From contig JAFXRC010000031.1 of assembly GCA_017526585.1 (NCBI GenBank), positions 50,345 through 114,344 on the forward strand: 64,000 nt of DNA, in the 5' to 3' direction. Position numbers and translations under genes: made by a program. Under the pieces are notes generated by a model. That model saw only the letters and a program-made list of their open reading frames with translations, did not search any database and was not told where the DNA came from. Positions 62,624 to 64,000 of this stretch are shown here, piece after piece; position 1 is the stretch's first letter, and each line of letters starts with the position of its first letter. This DNA is from Fibrobacter sp. (GTDB lineage Bacteria; Fibrobacterota; Fibrobacteria; Fibrobacterales; Fibrobacteraceae).

Positions 62624-64000
62624 CTAGCGCTTTACAATTTTTTGCTGGTAGGCCTTGCCGCCCGCCACTAGGCGAACTAGGTAAACACCCGGTCTAAGCG
62701 CACTCAAATCTACGCTCGACTGCGATACCGCTTCGGTCGAGAGTTTCACGATATTTCCATTGACCGCGAAAATATCCAAACGGCGGACATTTTCGGCGAA
62801 AATTTCGAGGCGTGCATCGCGGCTCACATAGCGCATCGGAACAGCACCGTATTCCACCGACACCAAAGCAGTCGTTCCGCCTTCTTCGCTAGAGCTACTC
62901 GTTTCATCGGTCGTGCCGCTGGAGCTTGTGACAGAGCTGCTGGACGAAGCCGAAGCTTCATCAACATCCACCACAATCAAGAAGAGATTCGCCACATCGC
63001 CCTTGATTATCTTGTGAGTTCCCGCAGCAAGTTCCACCGTCACTATACCCGCAGAAGCAGCCACCTTGTCGCCGTCTACCTTAACATTCTTCGCAAAGTC
63101 GCTGTTGAACACGAACGTCACCGTCGCCTTTTTAGACAAAGTAAATTCAATTAAAGTAGACGATTCCATCTTGAGGCAACGGGTCAGCGTCAAGCCGTCG
63201 AACGCCACCGTGCCCTTGCTTGTCGAAAGGCTTCCGACGAAATCAAAGTAGTCGCTCGAAGTCGCATCTTCGGTGAAGTTATGGACAATGTCCCTGTCGA
63301 TTGGAGTCGTAGAAACATCTTCATCAACCGGATCTTCATTTACACCCAGAGAGCTGCTGGACTTAGGGGTCTGCGAGCTGCTCGAGGACTTCGGAGTCGA
63401 AGAACTGGAACTTGTAACCGAACTACTCGAAGTCGGCGCCACCACGGGCAGGTTTCCTTCGCCCTGAATAGACTGCACCGAGCCCTTGTATGCAACAAGA
63501 GCGTTCTTGAGCGACTGATTGACAGCATAAGCGGCATCATCCACAGAATTGTCGAAGGTCCACTTGAAATCGCCACCGTTCACGCGGCCCGCATATTTTA
63601 CCACATTCGCCTTAGCTGTAGCAGGCTCGTCGGCGGTGTACTTGTACATCACCGAGCTGTTCAGGTCAAAGTTGTTGTAGGTATTGCCCCCCGAAAGCGA
63701 CTTCACCGATGCAGGCATTTCCTGGTTGCGGCTCGTAATCACATAGGCGTCAAAATCCGTCTTACTGTCGATAGAGCCAACGGACACTTCGGAACCTTTA
63801 AGCATATACTTGCTCGCGCCATACGCAATGAAGGAACCGCCTTCCATATAATTGTTGAAAGCCTTGATGGAACCACCCGCCTCTTTACTGAATGTGGCAT
63901 TGTCGTTAGACTTGCTAGTCGTACCGGCGTAAAGGTCACTTCCCTGCATCGAGGTGAGCATCGGGAACTTGCAGTTGCGGAAATAGTTTCCTTCGGCAAA
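62624..64000 (-). CDS. secreted pectate lyase-like protein, 5' end beyond the window
   Basis: 458 residues visible; the frame is open to the right edge. The first ~170 residues (EGNYFRNCKFPML, NNYMEGGSFIAYGASKYMLKG) look like the C-terminal coils of a PL1 pectate lyase. Then a Ser/Pro/Lys linker, a ~110-residue beta domain often found on pectate lyases (HNFTEDATSSDYFDF; STLIEFTLSKKATVTFVF), a second Ser linker, and a C-terminal sorting-like domain (RRLDIFAVNGNIVKLST, LRPGVYLVRLVAGGKAYQQK). It cleaves polygalacturonan if the catalytic part, outside the window, is intact. Confidence 0.8.
   Translation of the reverse strand, partial: FAEGNYFRNCKFPMLTSMQGSDLYAGTTSKSNDNATFSKEAGGSIKAFNNYMEGGSFIAYGASKYMLKGSEVSVGSIDSKTDFDAYVITSRNQEMPASVKSLSGGNTYNNFDLNSSVMYKYTADEPATAKANVVKYAGRVNGGDFKWTFDNSVDDAAYAVNQSLKNALVAYKGSVQSIQGEGNLPVVAPTSSSSVTSSSSSTPKSSSSSQTPKSSSSLGVNEDPVDEDVSTTPIDRDIVHNFTEDATSSDYFDFVGSLSTSKGTVAFDGLTLTRCLKMESSTLIEFTLSKKATVTFVFNSDFAKNVKVDGDKVAASAGIVTVELAAGTHKIIKGDVANLFLIVVDVDEASASSSSSVTSSSGTTDETSSSSEEGGTTALVSVEYGAVPMRYVSRDARLEIFAENVRRLDIFAVNGNIVKLSTEAVSQSSVDLSALRPGVYLVRLVAGGKAYQQKIVKR

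Overview
The window looks like chromosomal DNA of a Fibrobacter species (rumen/gut fibre degrader, FCB group). Grounds: two tandem members of the Fibrobacter paralogous family I recall as TIGR02171, two lipoproteins with FISUMP (Fib_succ_major) domains, many Ser-rich linkers in secreted proteins, an acetylxylan-esterase-like protein with a CBM6/35-like module, a pectate-lyase-like protein, outer-membrane biogenesis genes, and promoters of a TATATT / TAnnTTTG type. No rRNA, tRNA, CRISPR array, prophage or intact insertion sequence was seen.

Layout. 1-5.5 kb: two tandem large secreted proteins (SUMF1-like, beta-propeller and SGNH-like parts), the first cut by the window edge. 5.5-15 kb: housekeeping genes pheT, dnaX, a DMT transporter and smc. 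15-26 kb: envelope proteins, a radical SAM enzyme, ppa, an Omp85-type barrel, hrpB, and several secreted proteins. 26-38 kb: a long minus-strand run (pfkB-type kinase, rhomboid, coaD, rsmD, PilN/O-like, PilM-like, ComEA-like, kdsB, gatC, uvrD/pcrA, pilB, thiL) mixing core metabolism with a type IV pilus/type II secretion core. 38-40.6 kb: an AT-rich patch holding a transposase-nuclease remnant, a lipoprotein, a caspase-like DUF6345-type protein and a propeptide-like partner. 40.6-47.5 kb: a receiver-like protein, a TIM-barrel protein, a CE6-type esterase, a HigBA toxin-antitoxin pair, a FISUMP lipoprotein, and divergent efp/epmB. 47.4-53.6 kb: a five-gene operon joining an MglA GTPase and a Roadblock (MglB-like) protein to a small membrane protein and two large outer-membrane proteins; this is the best candidate for an undescribed machine. 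53.7-62.1 kb: MscS channel, rpsT, sugar aminotransferase, mqnE, a class I/II aminotransferase, a double-FISUMP lipoprotein, a tail-anchored protein and leuA. 62.1-64 kb: an RNA-rich regulatory region ahead of leuA and a partial pectate lyase.

Regulation and fine structure. (i) The leuA leader encodes a 23-residue peptide with five Leu codons, followed by a hairpin, an intrinsic terminator, and a second hairpin over the ribosome binding site; the loops of the last two hairpins are perfectly complementary over 10 nt. (ii) At least fourteen genes have a TATATT-like -10 box ending 6-8 nt before the start codon, which predicts leaderless mRNAs; genes inside operons instead carry clear Shine-Dalgarno sites. 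(iii) Small palindromic repeats with fixed flanks and a variable inner stem are scattered between genes and also sit in frame inside hrpB (twice), an aminotransferase, the signal-peptide region of an Omp85-like protein and probably a FISUMP lipoprotein linker.

All functional calls are from reading translated sequence and motifs; no database search was run.
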